NCBI RefSeq assembly: GCF_900460345.1
Contig: NZ_UHHW01000002.1
Location: 372,001 to 436,000, forward strand
Length of the DNA: 64,000 nt
Source: Trueperella pyogenes
GTDB taxonomy: Bacteria > Actinomycetota > Actinomycetes > Actinomycetales > Actinomycetaceae
Reading direction: 5' to 3'
The position numbers and the translations under genes were made by a program. The notes beneath the pieces are model-generated. The model searched no databases. It was given only the letters and a program-made list of their open reading frames with translations, and was not told the origin of the DNA. Numbering within the stretch: position 1 is the first letter of the stretch; every line of letters begins with the position of its first letter. Of the stretch, positions 34,372 to 44,820 are shown in pieces.

Positions 34372-36567
34372 ATGTCCCTGATTACACATCGTCCGCGTGG
34401 AATCGAGCATCCTTACGCTCGTTCCCTCGACCAGCTGTATCCAGCCATTCCTATCGCCGGTCAGTCGCTGACTATCGGTGCTACTACGAGCGAGCCTTGT
34501 AGTCGGATGCGATGCTTCGTGCTCTGGCCTGAACATGAACAGGTCTTTGACATGAGCCCGGTGAATGGTACGGACAGCGATGCGGCTCTCTTGGCTGGCG
34601 GGGAGGGGCATCTAGCGGCTGCGCAACAGGCCGCGCTTGATGCCGACAACGGATGGCAGACGAGCATTCCCCACCTTCCCGATCAGGACGCTACCTATTA
34701 CTTTGAGGCTCTCACTCTTGACGGGCGCACAGAGACTTCGGAATCGTTCCCGCTCACGCCTTCGCATTGGAGCGCCGAGCCGGTAGGACATATTGACATC
34801 GACGGCGACCGTTTCATCCCGGACAGCCCCTTATGGCTTGTCAGCAGTGCCGGGACACATAGGGTCAAGTTTGCTTTGCGCATCGAAGGTGACGAGCATG
34901 TGGTCGGTTTCGGGGAACGTTACGACCAACTCGATCAGCGAGGCCTGCGACTCGACTCCGTCGTATTCGAGCAGTATAAGGCGCAGGGCAAGCATCACCG
35001 TACTTATCTGCCCATGCCTTTCGCCCAAGTTGTCAACGAGGCTGGGCGTGCTTGGGGATTCCATGTTGAGACCACTCGGCGTACCTGGTACGACGTCGCT
35101 GCCACGGTGTCAGATCGGATTCTCATCGAGGTTGACCTTGGATTCGAGGCGCAGAAGGCGCCGGTGGTGCGGGTCAACACCTGGTCAGGAAACCCCACCG
35201 ACGTACTCAATGGCTTCCTCGACGTCGCTGGTCGACCAGCTGAAATGCCCGAATGGATTTTTGGCCTGTGGGCATCAGGCAACGAATGGAATACTCAGAG
35301 CCTTGTCATGGAGCAGATGGATCGTCATCGGAACGAAGGCATCCCCGTTTCCGTAGTTGTTATTGAAGCTTGGAGTGACGAGGAGGGATTCACGATTTTC
35401 CGTGATGCCAGATACGTCCCGAATCAAGGTCAACCCCACCGGGGTGCCGATTTCACCTATCCGAGTGACGGCGCGTGGCCTGACCCCGCCGGCATGATCC
35501 GCGAGCTACACGAGCGGGGAATCAAAGTCATTTTGTGGCAGATCCCGTTGCAGAAGACCGATGACGACCTTGGGCCGGAGGCACTGGCCCAGGGCAATGC
35601 GCTCATCGCCTCCGGTCATGTCGTCAGGGAGCCCGATGGAACACCGTACAAGAACCGGGGCTGGTGGTTCCCCAATGCGCTCATGCCCGATCTGTCCACC
35701 GAGGCCGGAAGGCAGTGGTGGACCGAACAGCGCCGCTACCTTGTTGAAGATCTCGATATTGACGGCTTCAAAACTGATGGCGGCGAACATGCCTGGGGGA
35801 GCGATCTGCGTTACGAAGACGGCCGCCGGGGCGATGAGGGAAACAACCTGTACCCCGTCAACTATGCCCGGGCCTACGGTGATCTGCTCCGCTCCGCAGG
35901 AAAGTATCCTGTGACTTTCAGCCGATCCGGCTTCACGGGTTCCCAAGCACACGGCCTGTATTGGGCCGGCGACGAGGACTCCACGTGGGAGGCATTCCGT
36001 TCCTCCATCACTGCGGGCATCACCGCCGGAGCCTGTGGAATTCTCTACTGGGGATGGGATCTCGCCGGATTCTCCGGCCCCGTCCCTGAGGCCGAACTCT
36101 ACGCCCGGGCTCTTGCCGCGGCGACGTTCATGCCGATCATGCAGTATCACTCTGAGTTTCATCACCACGAACTTCCGTTACGCGATCGCACTCCTTGGAA
36201 TGTCGCCGAACAGACTGGATGCGAGGAACTCGTTGACCTCGCGCGTCATTACTCGCGTGTTCGCGAAGCTCTCCGCCCCTATCTGGTCGACCAGACCCGA
36301 CGATGCCTACAGACAGGCAAACCCCTCATGCGTGCGATGTTCTACGATCACGCCGATGATCCCGAGATCTGGATGCATCCTCGCCAGTACATGCTCGGCG
36401 ACGAGCTACTCATCAATCCGGTGACCACTCCGGGAGCTGCAACGTGGTCCACGTACTTGCCGGAAGGCCTGTGGGAAGACTTCTGGTCCGGAGAAGTGAG
36501 CGAGGGCGGTCATCTGGTTACGCGTGCCGTCGGCTGGGACATCATCCCCGTATACCGGAGGGTCTGA
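34372..36567 (+). CDS. Cytoplasmic GH31 alpha-glucosidase, probable cycloalternan-degrading enzyme
   Basis: A 731-residue enzyme without signal peptide. The GH31 barrel has nucleophile D469 (DIDGFKTDGGEH) and acid/base D534 (YWAGDEDSTW). N-terminal beta sandwich and C-terminal beta domains are present. I recall that a cycloalternan-degrading GH31 enzyme from Trueperella pyogenes has been structurally studied. This gene's size, cytoplasmic location and partners fit that role: hydrolysis of the alpha-1,3 bonds of the imported ring to give isomaltose. The enzyme name is by context and memory. The family is certain. Confidence 0.82.
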   Translation: MSLITHRPRGIEHPYARSLDQLYPAIPIAGQSLTIGATTSEPCSRMRCFVLWPEHEQVFDMSPVNGTDSDAALLAGGEGHLAAAQQAALDADNGWQTSIPHLPDQDATYYFEALTLDGRTETSESFPLTPSHWSAEPVGHIDIDGDRFIPDSPLWLVSSAGTHRVKFALRIEGDEHVVGFGERYDQLDQRGLRLDSVVFEQYKAQGKHHRTYLPMPFAQVVNEAGRAWGFHVETTRRTWYDVAATVSDRILIEVDLGFEAQKAPVVRVNTWSGNPTDVLNGFLDVAGRPAEMPEWIFGLWASGNEWNTQSLVMEQMDRHRNEGIPVSVVVIEAWSDEEGFTIFRDARYVPNQGQPHRGADFTYPSDGAWPDPAGMIRELHERGIKVILWQIPLQKTDDDLGPEALAQGNALIASGHVVREPDGTPYKNRGWWFPNALMPDLSTEAGRQWWTEQRRYLVEDLDIDGFKTDGGEHAWGSDLRYEDGRRGDEGNNLYPVNYARAYGDLLRSAGKYPVTFSRSGFTGSQAHGLYWAGDEDSTWEAFRSSITAGITAGACGILYWGWDLAGFSGPVPEAELYARALAAATFMPIMQYHSEFHHHELPLRDRTPWNVAEQTGCEELVDLARHYSRVREALRPYLVDQTRRCLQTGKPLMRAMFYDHADDPEIWMHPRQYMLGDELLINPVTTPGAATWSTYLPEGLWEDFWSGEVSEGGHLVTRAVGWDIIPVYRRV

Positions 36568-36570
36568 GTC

Positions 36571-38268
36571 GTGGAGTGCCCTGATTGGTGGAAGTCCGCA
36601 GTCGTCTATCAGATCTATCCGCGCAGTTTCGCCGATGGTGATGGTGATGGCGTCGGCGATCTGCGCGGCGTCCTCGATCATCTCGACCACCTCGTCGCAC
36701 TGGGAGTGGACGTGGTGTGGATGAGCCCCGTCTATCGGAGCCCTCAGGCCGACAACGGGTATGACATCAGCGACTACGAGGACATTGATCCCCTTTTCGG
36801 CACTCTCGCGGATGTGGACGAATTGATCAAAGAGCTGCATGCGCGGGATATCAAACTGGTGATGGATCTGGTTGTCAACCATACATCCGACGAGCACCCG
36901 TGGTTTCAGGAATCGCGCGAGAGAAATTCCGAGAAAGCAGATTGGTATTGGTGGGCTGATCCGCGGCCGGGTACTGTGGCTAAGGAACCTGGCGCAGAGC
37001 CAACGAACTGGAAAAGTGCTTTTGGTGGATCTGCGTGGAGTTACGACGAACGGCGCGGACAGTACTATCTGCATATATTCGGAGCCAAACAGCCGGATCT
37101 CAATTGGGAGAATCCGTCTGTACGCCATGCGGTGTATAACATGATGCGGCGCTGGGTCGAGCGTGGTATCGACGGCTTCCGCATGGATGTCATCAATTTG
37201 ATTAGTAAACGATTGCCCTTGAGCGATGACGAGATTGATTCCGGGAAGGCACTCAGCGCGCATAGCGGTTATGTCGACGGCCCACGGATGGATGAGTTCC
37301 TGCATGAGATGAATACGGTGGTACTCAAGGATCGTCATCTGCTGACCGTTGGCGAGTGTCCAGGGACAGGAATCGAACAGGCGTCCAAGTACACCGATCC
37401 CGCCCGTGAAGAGCTCGGCATGGTCTTCCAATTCGAGCACATGGAGTTGGATCAACAACCAGGCCGGGACAAGTGGGCGCTTCAGCCTTTGCATCTGCCG
37501 GATCTCAAGTCCACGCTTGCGCGGTGGCAGGAAGGGCTAGAGGGACGGGGATGGAATTCGCTGTACTGGAACAACCATGATCAGCCCCGGATTGTGAGCC
37601 GATGGGGAGACGACTCGGAAGAACACAGAGTGAATTCGGCCAAAACCCTGGGGACGGTCCTGCACATGATGAAAGGAACGCCTTTCATCTACCAGGGCGA
37701 GGAGATTGGCATGACGAATGCCGGATTCACCTCTATAGGCCAGTATCGTGACCTTGAAACTCTCAATCATCATGCCGAGGCGATGGCCTCGGGCGCGAAT
37801 GAACAGGAACTGCTGCGCGCCTTCGCAGTAAAGAGTCGCGATAATGCTCGTTATCCGATGAGTTGGGATGATTCGAAGCAAGCGGGTTTCACGACGGGAG
37901 TTCCCTGGTTGCCGGTGCATCGCAACCATGTCGAGGTGAATGCGGCTGCCGCGAGGAATGACCAGGAATCGGTCTTCCACCACTATCGGCGCCTCATCGA
38001 GCTGAGGCACACCAATCGTGTAGTGCGTGATGGGGTCTTCGCGCTTCTCCACCGTGATGACGAGCAGCTGTTTTCGTATACGCGCAGTCTTAAGAATGTG
38101 GGCGAGCTATTGGTATTGGCGAACATGTCGAGCCAGCCGTGCCCCCTCCCGGTGGACTGCCGAGTCAGTGGAGAAGTGCTACTGGCCACCCATCAGGTCC
38201 GAGCTGCAGAATGTCTGGCACCGTGGGAATCACGGGTACTGGCACTTGAGAGTTGCCCAGCGAGCTGA
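36571..38268 (+). CDS. GH13 oligo-1,6-glucosidase-like alpha-glucosidase
   Basis: A 565-residue cytoplasmic GH13 enzyme with nucleophile D206 (GFRMDVIN), acid/base E262 (VGECPG) and third acid D337 (NNHDQPR). QPDLNWENPSVR is the oligo-1,6-glucosidase subfamily motif. The valine right after the nucleophile (V207) is the residue linked to alpha-1,6 specificity, which suits isomaltose hydrolysis. GTG 36571 has CGGAGGG upstream and lies three bases after the GH31 stop, so the two are co-translated. Confidence 0.88.
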   Translation: MECPDWWKSAVVYQIYPRSFADGDGDGVGDLRGVLDHLDHLVALGVDVVWMSPVYRSPQADNGYDISDYEDIDPLFGTLADVDELIKELHARDIKLVMDLVVNHTSDEHPWFQESRERNSEKADWYWWADPRPGTVAKEPGAEPTNWKSAFGGSAWSYDERRGQYYLHIFGAKQPDLNWENPSVRHAVYNMMRRWVERGIDGFRMDVINLISKRLPLSDDEIDSGKALSAHSGYVDGPRMDEFLHEMNTVVLKDRHLLTVGECPGTGIEQASKYTDPAREELGMVFQFEHMELDQQPGRDKWALQPLHLPDLKSTLARWQEGLEGRGWNSLYWNNHDQPRIVSRWGDDSEEHRVNSAKTLGTVLHMMKGTPFIYQGEEIGMTNAGFTSIGQYRDLETLNHHAEAMASGANEQELLRAFAVKSRDNARYPMSWDDSKQAGFTTGVPWLPVHRNHVEVNAAAARNDQESVFHHYRRLIELRHTNRVVRDGVFALLHRDDEQLFSYTRSLKNVGELLVLANMSSQPCPLPVDCRVSGEVLLATHQVRAAECLAPWESRVLALESCPAS

Positions 38269-38311
38269 GACTTCAAGTAGGCACGTTGGCTGGTGTGGTT
38301 CTCTTGGATCC

Positions 38312-38539
38312 CTAGGACTTGATGACGGTGATGCTCCATTCGGCCGGCCCGCGTTTGACGAAATCCTTGGTGGCGTAACTATTTTCGGCCGCCCAACGGG
38401 GGATGGCTTCAGTTCCCTGGGTGCAATCAAAGTGGATGACGAGCTCGTCGCCGACCGAGAGATCTCGCATGGCTGCTTTTGCTTCCTGGACAGGGAAGGG
38501 GCATATCAGTCCGTCAGTTTCGAGGATGTGCTGAGCCAT
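38312..38539 (-). CDS. TusA/TsuB-like sulfur carrier protein
   Basis: A 75-residue protein of the SirA/TusA family. LICPFPVQEAK carries the persulfide-forming C13 in the CPxP motif. It lies nine bases after the YeeE/TsuA gene on the same strand, the usual pair for thiosulfate uptake. It likely takes over sulfur from the imported thiosulfate. Confidence 0.9.
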   Translation of the reverse strand: MAQHILETDGLICPFPVQEAKAAMRDLSVGDELVIHFDCTQGTEAIPRWAAENSYATKDFVKRGPAEWSITVIKS

Positions 38540-38548
38540 TATTCCTCC

Positions 38549-39589
38549 TTAAGCGTTGACCAGCTGTTTTCGTTGGATGATGAAAATTCTCGCGGCAACT
38601 CCCGCACCAGCCAGCATGGCGAGTAGGGAGACCCAACCTTGCCAGGAGAACATCGACGTCTCGACTAACCCGTTGCCGATGGTGCACCCGCCTGCCCAAC
38701 GGGCTCCCCAGCCCATCATGGCTCCGCCGAGGATCGACTTCACGACGACGTCTGCGCTGGGCACTCGGACTTTGAATTCTCCGGATGCTTTGGCCGCGAT
38801 AAAGGAGCCTGCGAAGATGCCCAGAATCAGGAAAACACCCCAGTCGACGGCCTCCACGTTGCCAGTGCTCAAATACGTGACGAGGTTGGCGCTCGGCCCG
38901 GTGATTCCTAGACCCCACTGCCGACCGGTGGCCCAGCTTAGTGGCCAGGCGACCAGTGCAATTATCCCAATAACCGCCCCGGTCACGTAGGGATTCCAGG
39001 GTTTTTCGAAAAGGACATGCGCCAGCCCAGTCTTTTCAGCTGGTAGTACGGCCAGAGGAAGCTTGGGCCGAGTGAGGTTGCGGTAGGCCCAATATGCGGT
39101 TGCCAAGCTGAGGATGCCGACCAGCACCCAGGGAGAAACGCCGAGGGTCTGATCGATAGTCGCGTCCTTAGTTACGCCCCAGTTCCGAACGCTGGCGGTG
39201 ACCTCTTTGAGTGGGCCATGCGAGAAGACGGCGGCGGAAAGCGCGTAGAAGATGAGCGCAAACCAGGATCCGACAAGGCCTTCGCCGGCGCGGTAGTAGG
39301 TTCCGGTCGCGCATCCGCCAGCCAGCAACATGCCAACGCCGAAAATAAAACCGCCGACGACCGTGGCAAAGGGGGCGAATTCTTTGGCCACGGTGTAAGT
39401 GGGTAAGAAACCGGTAGTGTTGAAAACAGCTAGGCCGATTGCCTGAACTGTGATAGCGACGAAGACGGCGCCGATCCACCACGTACTTTTCGATACCCAG
39501 ACGTCCCTGAAGGCGCCGGTGATACAGAAACGCCCGCGCTGTAGAACGAATCCGAATATGGCACCAACTAAAAGACCTGTGAGTATCAT
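38549..39589 (-). CDS. YeeE/YedE (TsuA) thiosulfate transporter
   Basis: A 346-residue membrane protein with about nine hydrophobic helices. The conserved cysteines that relay thiosulfate are visible: GRFCITGAFRD near the N-terminus, LAGGCATGTYYRAGEG in the middle and WAGGCTIGNGL near the C-terminus. ATG 39589 is seven bases after a TAGAAT -10 box, so the message is probably leaderless. The pair supplies reduced sulfur for cysteine synthesis. Confidence 0.9.
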   Translation of the reverse strand: MILTGLLVGAIFGFVLQRGRFCITGAFRDVWVSKSTWWIGAVFVAITVQAIGLAVFNTTGFLPTYTVAKEFAPFATVVGGFIFGVGMLLAGGCATGTYYRAGEGLVGSWFALIFYALSAAVFSHGPLKEVTASVRNWGVTKDATIDQTLGVSPWVLVGILSLATAYWAYRNLTRPKLPLAVLPAEKTGLAHVLFEKPWNPYVTGAVIGIIALVAWPLSWATGRQWGLGITGPSANLVTYLSTGNVEAVDWGVFLILGIFAGSFIAAKASGEFKVRVPSADVVVKSILGGAMMGWGARWAGGCTIGNGLVETSMFSWQGWVSLLAMLAGAGVAARIFIIQRKQLVNA

Positions 39590-39596
39590 TCTGTAG

Positions 39597-39602
39597 ATTC
39601 TA
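39597..39602 (-). promoter_or_regulatory. Leaderless -10 element of the TsuA gene
   Basis: On the minus strand TAGAAT is followed by seven bases and ATG 39589, with TTTAAT 17 bases upstream as a weak -35. Confidence 0.5.
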
Positions 39603-39774
39603 AAGTGCAAACTTGAACTATTAAAGAGTCGGTGTTCGCGTTGGGAGAAGTTGGCCGGTTTTCCCCTACCAAAAGTGTTGAGAAATCAACTAATTCGTGT
39701 TGGCGACGTGTTTTTGTTCTCTATTTAGGTTTTCCGGCGGCAGCTTAATAAGGTGCTGACCGAGCCTCTAGGCA

Positions 39775-39793
39775 GGCCGGCGGCCAGCCGGCC
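39775..39793. terminator. GC-rich hairpin after icd
   Basis: GGCCGGC (39775-39781) pairs with GCCGGCC (39787-39793) downstream of icd. There is no clear U-run, so this is a weak candidate. The rest of 39611-39835 shows nothing more. Confidence 0.35.
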
Positions 39794-39835
39794 AGCTGGA
39801 GCACTCACGGGCACCAAGGTCGCCCATCCTGTAGC

Positions 39836-42043
<2,208 letters not shown>

Positions 42044-42250
42044 GGAGTCCCCTTCGCAGCTGAACAATTCTCTCGATTTCAAGATTATCCGATTTTTACC
42101 TTCCGTGTGAGGCACTGCGCAATCTTAGTCGACGCCGTAGTCTCCGAGTGTGATCTTGCGCTATGTGCTCCAGATATCAGGGGAAAAGTCTTCGGATAAT
42201 TCCTCAAGGTTGGTACGGTGAGGACAGTGTTAATCAACCGAGGGAGCACG

Positions 42251-42721
42251 ATGGAGCAAGAGACTGCAAACGAGCTCTGGCCGCTGTCCACGGGCGTTGT
42301 CGAATTTCCATCTGGGCGGCGTATTCGCGGCCGCTCGTGGCGTTCGCCGGTCGACGATCCGGCAGACCTGTGCATCATGCTCACCACCGGCGTCGGCTCT
42401 CGCTTTGGCCATCCCGGAGTGGTCACCTCGGCCGTCGAAACCATCTCCATAGATTGGCCCGACTTCCGCCTTCCGCGCCGTCCCGCCCAGGCCCACGAGG
42501 TCCTGCGCGAGGCATGGGAGCGAGCGCTGACGGAGAAAGTGGAGATCGTCTGCGGCGGTGGCGTCGGCCGTACTGGCACCGCGCTGGCGATTCTGGGCGT
42601 ATTGGACGGCATGGATCCGCACGAGGCAATCGAATTCGTCAAGCACAACTACGACGAGCGGGCGGTGGAGACCCCCGCACAGCGCGCTTTTGTCAATGAT
42701 ATGGGTGCCGATAATAATTGA
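42251..42721 (+). CDS. Protein tyrosine phosphatase-like protein
   Basis: A 156-residue protein with the cysteine-phosphatase loop CGGGVGRTGTA, in which C101 is the nucleophile and R107 binds phosphate. A WPD loop (W69-P70-D71) supplies the general acid. The usual histidine before the cysteine is valine (EIVCGG), a common variation in small bacterial members. ATG 42251 follows GAGGGA. The alpha/beta hydrolase gene starts four bases after the stop, so they form an operon. Confidence 0.85.
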   Translation: MEQETANELWPLSTGVVEFPSGRRIRGRSWRSPVDDPADLCIMLTTGVGSRFGHPGVVTSAVETISIDWPDFRLPRRPAQAHEVLREAWERALTEKVEIVCGGGVGRTGTALAILGVLDGMDPHEAIEFVKHNYDERAVETPAQRAFVNDMGADNN

Positions 42722-42724
42722 GCC

Positions 42725-43498
42725 ATGGAATCCATCGGCGAACCGGCACTGTCGGACGAAGAACGGGCGAAGGCTCAATGGCTTGCGGGCCTGCCCGTCG
42801 CGCCTGATTCTATCGAATGCTACGGCCACTCTGCCGCCGAGGTCATCGAGTGGTACGGGGATCCAGAAGATCGGTCGATCTGTTTCCTCCGCGGCGGCCA
42901 TTTTCACGACGACGCCCTGCCCGCCACGCGTCCAGCAGCCCGGGCACTGTCACAGGCAGGTTACTACGTGGGTCTGGCCGACTACCGGCTCGTCGCAGGC
43001 CGCCCGGAGCTGACTGCACACGACTACATGGCACTTGGCATGCATCCCATCCTCGGCCAGGCCATCTGGGTAGGGCACGACGCCGGTGGCACATTCGCGA
43101 TGAACGTGGTCCTGGCGCCCGAAACTCAAGTTCGCACCGCGATCCTCCTCGCCCCGGTCCTAGATCTGGCTAGCGATGCCCGGGGCGGGGCAGGGCAAAT
43201 CAACCCGTTGATCCGCTGGATCGGCGGTACCCCGGAGGATCACCCTGAGCGTTACGCGTTGTACGATCCCCTGTTTACCTACTATCAGGTCGGGTCGGCG
43301 CGATTCCGTGCGCGCAACCTGTCGCTGAGTATCATCCACGGCGTCGACGATTCGGTAGTCGACGTGGATTGGTCGCGGGAGGTTCGCGGCGAGCCCTTCA
43401 ACCTCGCCATCCTGGAGGGTGCCGATCACATCGATCTCATCCATCCGGATCATGATGCGTGGGTTTATTTTCTTGGCGCGCTCGCGAGTGTCGCTTAG
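42725..43498 (+). CDS. Alpha/beta-hydrolase-fold protein with aspartate in the nucleophile elbow
   Basis: A 257-residue protein resembling the kynurenine-formamidase/BD-FAE-like hydrolases. RGGHFHDD takes the place of the HGGxW oxyanion motif. VDDSVVD and GADHIDLIHPD carry the acid and histidine. The elbow reads VGHDAGGT, so the usual serine is D119 (codon GAC). An Asp nucleophile is known in dehalogenases and epoxide hydrolases, but here the rest looks like the formamidase group. The reaction is unknown. Confidence 0.75.
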   Translation: MESIGEPALSDEERAKAQWLAGLPVAPDSIECYGHSAAEVIEWYGDPEDRSICFLRGGHFHDDALPATRPAARALSQAGYYVGLADYRLVAGRPELTAHDYMALGMHPILGQAIWVGHDAGGTFAMNVVLAPETQVRTAILLAPVLDLASDARGGAGQINPLIRWIGGTPEDHPERYALYDPLFTYYQVGSARFRARNLSLSIIHGVDDSVVDVDWSREVRGEPFNLAILEGADHIDLIHPDHDAWVYFLGALASVA

Positions 43499-43527
43499 GT
43501 CGAGTGTCGCTTAAGGATGGAGCGTCC

Positions 43528-43533
43528 TAGAAT
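43528..43533 (+). promoter_or_regulatory. Leaderless -10 element of the M18 aminopeptidase gene
   Basis: TAGAAT is followed by AGCCAT and ATG 43540. No Shine-Dalgarno is present. Confidence 0.5.
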
Positions 43534-43539
43534 AGCCAT

Positions 43540-44820
43540 ATGGCTTCTACACTGACCCGAGACTATGCAACCTTCATCAGCGATTGTCCTACCTCTTTCC
43601 ACGCGGCGGCTGAGATAGCGCGGCGTCTCGACGGCGCCGGTTACGTCCGCCAGGACGAGCGGGAGGCGTGGGCGGGGGAGCGCCGCGGATACCTCGTGCG
43701 CGGCGGCGCGGTCATCGCCTGGCATGTGGGAAAGGTCATTCCGCAGACGGGATTCCGCATCGTCGGCTCACACACCGATTCGCCGAGCTTCAAGGTCAAG
43801 CCCACCCCGGACAGCGGCGCGCATGGATTTGGCCAGGTCAATGTGGAGGTCTACGGCGGCCCACTGCTGAACTCGTGGCTGAATCGCGATCTGGGATTGG
43901 CCGGCGTCGTCACCGATCTGGACGGGCGAGCCCACCTCGTACGTACGCCGGCTATCATGACTATCCCGCAACTTGCCCCACACCTGGATCGCTCGGTCAA
44001 CGACCGTCTCGAGCTGTCTAGGCAGACGGATTATAAGCCGATCTGGTCGCTGGGACAGGCCGATCTCCTGGGCTACGTGTGCGAACTAGCCGGTGTAGAG
44101 CTTGGGCGGGCCGCCGCCTTTGACCTCTTTGCCTACGATACTCAGGAGCCAGCTGTCTACGGCGGGCTTACGGGAGAAGACTTCTTTGCCAGCGGACGTC
44201 AGGACAACCTTTCTTCCGTGTTCACGTCTCTGACGGCCTTCCTCGCGCCCGAGACTGAGGCGGCGGTTGACAACGGCAACGACGTCGCAATCTTTGTGGC
44301 ATTCGATCACGAGGAGGTTGGCTCGTCGACCTACTCGGGCGCCGCCGGGGCTTTCCTCGAGACGGCGTTGCGGCGCATCTGCGCCCACCTGCCGCTCGAT
44401 GCGGATCCAGACGAGCGTTTTGCGCGCATGATTGCCAACTCCTCGTGCATCTCCGCCGACGCCGGGCACTCAGTGAACCCGAATAAGGCCAACCTGCACG
44501 ATCCGGATCACCACCCGGTGTTGGGTGCCGGTCCGCTACTTAAGGTGAATGCCAATCAGCGCTATGCCAGTGAGGCGTATGGCAGTGCGTTGTGGTTGCG
44601 CTCCGCGGCTGCCGGTGGGGTTGCCACCCAACAGTTCGTCTCGAACAACGATGTGCCCTGCGGCTCGACGATCGGTCCCCTCACGGCAACTCGCCTCGGG
44701 ATCCTCACGGTCGATGTGGGCATTCCGCTGCTGTCCATGCACTCAGTGCGCGAAGTATCCGCACCGGCTGACCTCGAGGCCATGACCATTATTCTGGGGG
44801 AGTATTTCGCCGGTGCTTAA
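43540..44820 (+). CDS. apeB: M18-family aminopeptidase (aspartyl aminopeptidase-like)
   Basis: A 426-residue cytoplasmic metallopeptidase. VGSHTDSPSFKVKP contains the first zinc ligand, QDNLSSVFTSL the bridging Asp, FDHEEVGSSTYSGA the catalytic Glu and next ligand, and the last His is in NNDVPCGSTIGP or the SADAGHSVNPN segment. It removes N-terminal, often acidic, residues from peptides. The acyl-CoA ligase gene overlaps its end by eight bases. Confidence 0.92.
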   Translation: MASTLTRDYATFISDCPTSFHAAAEIARRLDGAGYVRQDEREAWAGERRGYLVRGGAVIAWHVGKVIPQTGFRIVGSHTDSPSFKVKPTPDSGAHGFGQVNVEVYGGPLLNSWLNRDLGLAGVVTDLDGRAHLVRTPAIMTIPQLAPHLDRSVNDRLELSRQTDYKPIWSLGQADLLGYVCELAGVELGRAAAFDLFAYDTQEPAVYGGLTGEDFFASGRQDNLSSVFTSLTAFLAPETEAAVDNGNDVAIFVAFDHEEVGSSTYSGAAGAFLETALRRICAHLPLDADPDERFARMIANSSCISADAGHSVNPNKANLHDPDHHPVLGAGPLLKVNANQRYASEAYGSALWLRSAAAGGVATQQFVSNNDVPCGSTIGPLTATRLGILTVDVGIPLLSMHSVREVSAPADLEAMTIILGEYFAGA

